From a bacterium HR20 (GTDB taxonomy: Bacteria > Bacteroidota > Ignavibacteria > Kapaibacteriales > NICIL-2), in NCBI GenBank assembly GCA_002898675.1, contig BEHW01000017.1, positions 1-25,822 of the forward strand: DNA of 25,822 bases, given 5' to 3'. Under the pieces are notes generated by a model, which made no database searches, was not told the DNA's origin, and was given only the letters and a program-made list of their open reading frames with translations. Made by a program: the position numbers and the translations under genes. Shown piece by piece: positions 23,229-25,822 of the stretch (position 1 is the stretch's first letter; every line of letters starts with the position of its first letter).

Positions 23229-25394
23229 TTATGATGCTGGAGGGGGAGGAGCTGTACTAACGGGAACGGATTCTGGTTCGGGGGTTTTGTAGTCAGGGCG
23301 TTGGTGCACCATGCCGATGAGTAAATCGGCAAAGAGCCTGCGAATGGTTGTTATTTCGCTCAGTGTGAGCGGGCATTCATCGAGCTGGCCATCGTCAATT
23401 TTTTCGCGGAAAACGCGTTCAAGTCGCTCTTCGATGTCTTTCGGGGATTCTGCAACGCGGGCGATTGCTTCGGAAATGTCTGCCAGCATGACGATGCCCG
23501 TTTCTTTGGTGTGTGGCTTGGGTCCTCCGTAGCGAAAGTCTCGTTCGTCCACAGGTTGATTGTTCATGCGTGCTTCTTCGAGTGCCTGTGCGTAGAAGTG
23601 ACGAATGAGCGACGTCCCATGGTGGGTCGGTATGAATTCGACGACCTTCGGCGGCAGGCGGTACTCGAGTGCTAATTCAACGCCATCTTCGACGTGTGCG
23701 CGAATGATGGCAGCACTTCGCCACGGGGACAGCTCGCGATGCTTGTTTTCGAGATCAATTTGGTTTTCTGCGAAATACTCCGGCTTGCGAATCTTGCCGA
23801 TATCGTGGAAGTACGCTCCTACGCGTGCGAGCAGTGGATTTGCACCGATGGCGATCGCTGCATGCTCAGCAAGATTTGCGACATTGAGTGTGTGCTGGTA
23901 TGTCCCTGGAGCAACTTGACGGAGCTTAACCAGCAGTGGGTGCGTCAACGTGTCGAGTTGGAGGAGTCGGACATCAGTCGGCACGTCGAAGACACGGTCG
24001 AGCACAACCAGTGCAGTCCATACCACAAGCGGCGATACTACTGCGTTCACCGTAGCAACCACTGCTGGTGTTCCAATGAGCGAAAGGGTAAGGCCACCTT
24101 CCAGCAATGCAGCAAGAAGCGAAAGCCAGAACCCGACAGCAATGAACAAAATCGAGCGAATGAATTGGTAGCGGCTCTGGAGAGTCCGAATACTTATCAC
24201 CCCTGCCAATGAACCAACAAGTAACGATAATCCCGAGGGGAGGTCGCCCGACCTGATCGCGGCATGGAGGAGCGCTGCCGAAAGTACAAACACAAACGCA
24301 AGTCGCACATCGTAGAGCAACGTGATGAGCATCGCAATCGCCGGAAGCAGGACGAGGAATTCCGGAGCATATGCTGCATCTACGAGGGTGCTGAGCCACG
24401 ACTGCACCGCTGATAGTACAAGCAGTGTAGCAATCGTGGTGACTGTTCGATTGTCTTCGAGTTGATCGGTCCGGGCAACGATGAGGTACAGCCAGATGAT
24501 TCCGCACAGAAGAAGGGCACGGACAAGCGATGAAAGCAGCGACTGCGGTAGGCGAGCAGCTCGCACCTCGGTGAGTGCATCGCGGTACGATGCAAGTTTT
24601 GCTGCGACCGTGGTCGTAATAAGCTCTCCTGGGGCGACGATTGTTTCGCCTCGGCGAACGATTCCATAGGTTCGTTGCACACTCTGCACGGCAAGTTCCT
24701 GCTCTTGCCAGCTGAGCATTGGAGAATAGCGCGCTCGAGGGAGCTTGGCTATCGAACCGAGCAGCACTGCTCCAAGTGAATCGGGAAGCCCATATTGGCT
24801 GAGTACCTGCTCGAGTGCGCGCCGAGCCTCACGTTCAAGCCGCAAGGCATTGGTTGGAACGCGGTACCATGCGCCGCTTGAGCGTTCACGCAAATAAACG
24901 ATGGGGGCGCGTGATGCTACGAGTGTGTCCACAACAATCGCGCCTGAAAACATACTATCGAGTGCATGACGTGCACGTGCAAGTTCTGCTTGCAGAGCGC
25001 TCGTTCCTTTCCGCCGTTGGTTGAGTGCTGCGTGCTCTTGTCCAGCGGCAATGAGATCCTTGCTCGATGTTGGCTGTTCGAGTTCATAGACAAGTGGAGC
25101 CACCTGCCGTGCGCTATCACATTGAGCAAGGTACACAGCAGGTGGTTTGAGGATCGAGAATGTCCGCTCTGCAACGATTGGTACGCCGTTCCAACGAAAG
25201 CCAAGCGCTGGAACACTCGGCGCTCCGGTATCCCAAAGAAACCGAGCCAGCGGGGGGATGAAAAGCGCTGTAACAATCACCGAGAGAGCAATGATACTCC
25301 AGCGAAGCGCCGGCAGATGGTACCACTGCTTCTCCTGGCTCCGAGTGGAGGCTTGGTACTGCTCAAAGAGCGTTGGTGCTGGCTTTGCCATCAT
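23229..25394 (-). CDS. pgpH: 7TM-HD cyclic-di-AMP phosphodiesterase, PgpH-type
   Basis: A 721-residue membrane protein of the 7TM-7TMR-HD family. PgpH hydrolyses cyclic-di-AMP with its cytoplasmic HD domain. Order: a short cytoplasmic N-terminus, TM1 (about 32-53), an extracytoplasmic 7TMR-HDED region (about 60-285), about seven membrane helices (288-465) and an HD domain (about 480-655). The HD domain includes LNHPLLKR-like LTHPLLVKLRQVAPGTYQHT (484-502) and GAYFHDIGKIRKPEYF (His530/Asp531). Further metal-binding histidines are at about 501, 567 and 591-592. The last 20 residues are proline-rich. The ATG at 25394 overlaps the stop of the upstream crotonase gene (ATGA), with a second ATG directly after it, so translational coupling is likely. 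No catalytic residue appears to be missing. Confidence 0.92.
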   Translation of the reverse strand: MMAKPAPTLFEQYQASTRSQEKQWYHLPALRWSIIALSVIVTALFIPPLARFLWDTGAPSVPALGFRWNGVPIVAERTFSILKPPAVYLAQCDSARQVAPLVYELEQPTSSKDLIAAGQEHAALNQRRKGTSALQAELARARHALDSMFSGAIVVDTLVASRAPIVYLRERSSGAWYRVPTNALRLEREARRALEQVLSQYGLPDSLGAVLLGSIAKLPRARYSPMLSWQEQELAVQSVQRTYGIVRRGETIVAPGELITTTVAAKLASYRDALTEVRAARLPQSLLSSLVRALLLCGIIWLYLIVARTDQLEDNRTVTTIATLLVLSAVQSWLSTLVDAAYAPEFLVLLPAIAMLITLLYDVRLAFVFVLSAALLHAAIRSGDLPSGLSLLVGSLAGVISIRTLQSRYQFIRSILFIAVGFWLSLLAALLEGGLTLSLIGTPAVVATVNAVVSPLVVWTALVVLDRVFDVPTDVRLLQLDTLTHPLLVKLRQVAPGTYQHTLNVANLAEHAAIAIGANPLLARVGAYFHDIGKIRKPEYFAENQIDLENKHRELSPWRSAAIIRAHVEDGVELALEYRLPPKVVEFIPTHHGTSLIRHFYAQALEEARMNNQPVDERDFRYGGPKPHTKETGIVMLADISEAIARVAESPKDIEERLERVFREKIDDGQLDECPLTLSEITTIRRLFADLLIGMVHQRPDYKTPEPESVPVSTAPPPPAS

Positions 25395-25822
25395 CTGCCT
25401 CGGAATGTAGGCGTTCGTTTTTCACGAAATGCAGCAACCCCCTCGCGGTAATCATCGCTCTGCCCAGCGCGCTGCTGGTACTCTTCTTCGAGCGTGAGCA
25501 TCTCCTCCAGCGGGGCGACCATTCCCCGCTGGAGCAGCATTTTGACGTAGCCGTACGTTTGTGTCGGACCTGCTGCGTACTTTTCTGCGACTGCTCGGAG
25601 CGCACGGGGGAATGCCCTCGGCGATACGATCATGTTGACTAACCCGAGTGCATAGGCACGTTCTGCGGAAATAGGCTTGTTGAGTGTTGCGAACTCGAAA
25701 GCCCGCGCGTAGCCCATCATCCGTGGATAAAAGAACGTCGCTCCACTGTCGGGGATGAGCGCTATCCCGATAAACGCCTCGACAAGGCGTGCTGCCGTGC
25801 TCATGATGCGGATGTCTGCTGC
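25391..25822 (-). CDS. Enoyl-CoA hydratase/isomerase, PaaG-like, C-terminal part (runs off the right edge)
   Basis: The visible 143 residues are the C-terminal part of a crotonase-family protein; the N-terminus with the first part of the active site lies outside. It starts AADIRIMSTAARLVEAF and has IGIALIPDSGATFF. The Asp in IPD fits PaaG-type isomerases (the LIPDCGGT region), not the two-Glu hydratases. The closing stretch LEEEYQQRAGQSDDYREGVA with FREKRTPTFRGR is also PaaG-like. It is clearly different from the hydratase at 18000-18767 despite sharing the C-terminal KRTPTF motif. PaaG isomerises ring-epoxy phenylacetyl-CoA, but here a fatty-acid isomerase role is equally possible. The stop (TGA, 25391-25393) overlaps the pgpH start. 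Confidence 0.88.
   Translation of the reverse strand, partial: AADIRIMSTAARLVEAFIGIALIPDSGATFFYPRMMGYARAFEFATLNKPISAERAYALGLVNMIVSPRAFPRALRAVAEKYAAGPTQTYGYVKMLLQRGMVAPLEEMLTLEEEYQQRAGQSDDYREGVAAFREKRTPTFRGR

Noticed and set aside
22554..23234. 226-residue plus-strand open frame
   Set aside because: It is antisense to xerD, rich in Arg/Ser with no recognisable motif, and xerD has all catalytic residues.

Overview
The window most likely comes from the Bacteroidota/Chlorobiota side of the FCB group, possibly a Kapabacteria- or Ignavibacteria-like lineage. This is inferred from gene content, without any database search. Three very large secreted proteins end in type IX secretion system (T9SS) type A-like sorting domains. 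The WaaA protein has the aromatic 'YDxWWN'-type motif. Several gene leaders carry perfect copies of the Bacteroidetes -7 promoter element TAnnTTTG, and many genes lack a Shine-Dalgarno sequence. An LPS Kdo transferase and a prolipoprotein diacylglyceryl transferase show a Gram-negative envelope. No tRNA, rRNA, CRISPR array, insertion sequence or phage gene was seen.

Layout, left to right. (1) 1-2341, minus strand: the conserved translation/transcription operon rimP-nusA-infB, with infB running off the left edge. (2) 2426-14876, minus strand: three giant surface or secreted proteins of 1433, 1344 and 1307 aa, built from IgGFc-binding-like, Ig-like, HYDIN/choice-of-anchor-like and cohesin-like modules. 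A strong intrinsic terminator follows the first of them (10505-10547). The other two form a tight pair that points into rimP with no strong terminator between. (3) 15001-16778, plus strand: an HDOD-domain protein and lgt. (4) 16726-18767, minus strand: a coupled pair, enoyl-CoA hydratase then waaA. The 3' end of waaA overlaps lgt tail to tail by 53 bp. (5) 18856-20960, plus strand: a small four-helix membrane protein, then a secreted phosphodiester-glycosidase (NAGPA-like) protein with a very basic segment. (6) 20957-25822, minus strand: a PaaG-like enoyl-CoA hydratase/isomerase (cut by the right edge), a 7TM-HD PgpH-type cyclic-di-AMP phosphodiesterase, the recombinase XerD, and a secreted DUF1343/NamZ-like protein whose stop codon overlaps that of the glycosidase.

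Much of the window concerns the cell envelope: lipoprotein lipidation, Kdo addition to lipid A, two secreted glycan-active families facing each other, and cyclic-di-AMP turnover. The most unusual part is the set of three giant T9SS-type substrates with shared modules. These include HYDIN-like repeats with regularly spaced cysteine pairs, and cohesin-like domains directly before the sorting signal. Functions of those proteins and of the small membrane protein cannot be assigned from sequence alone.
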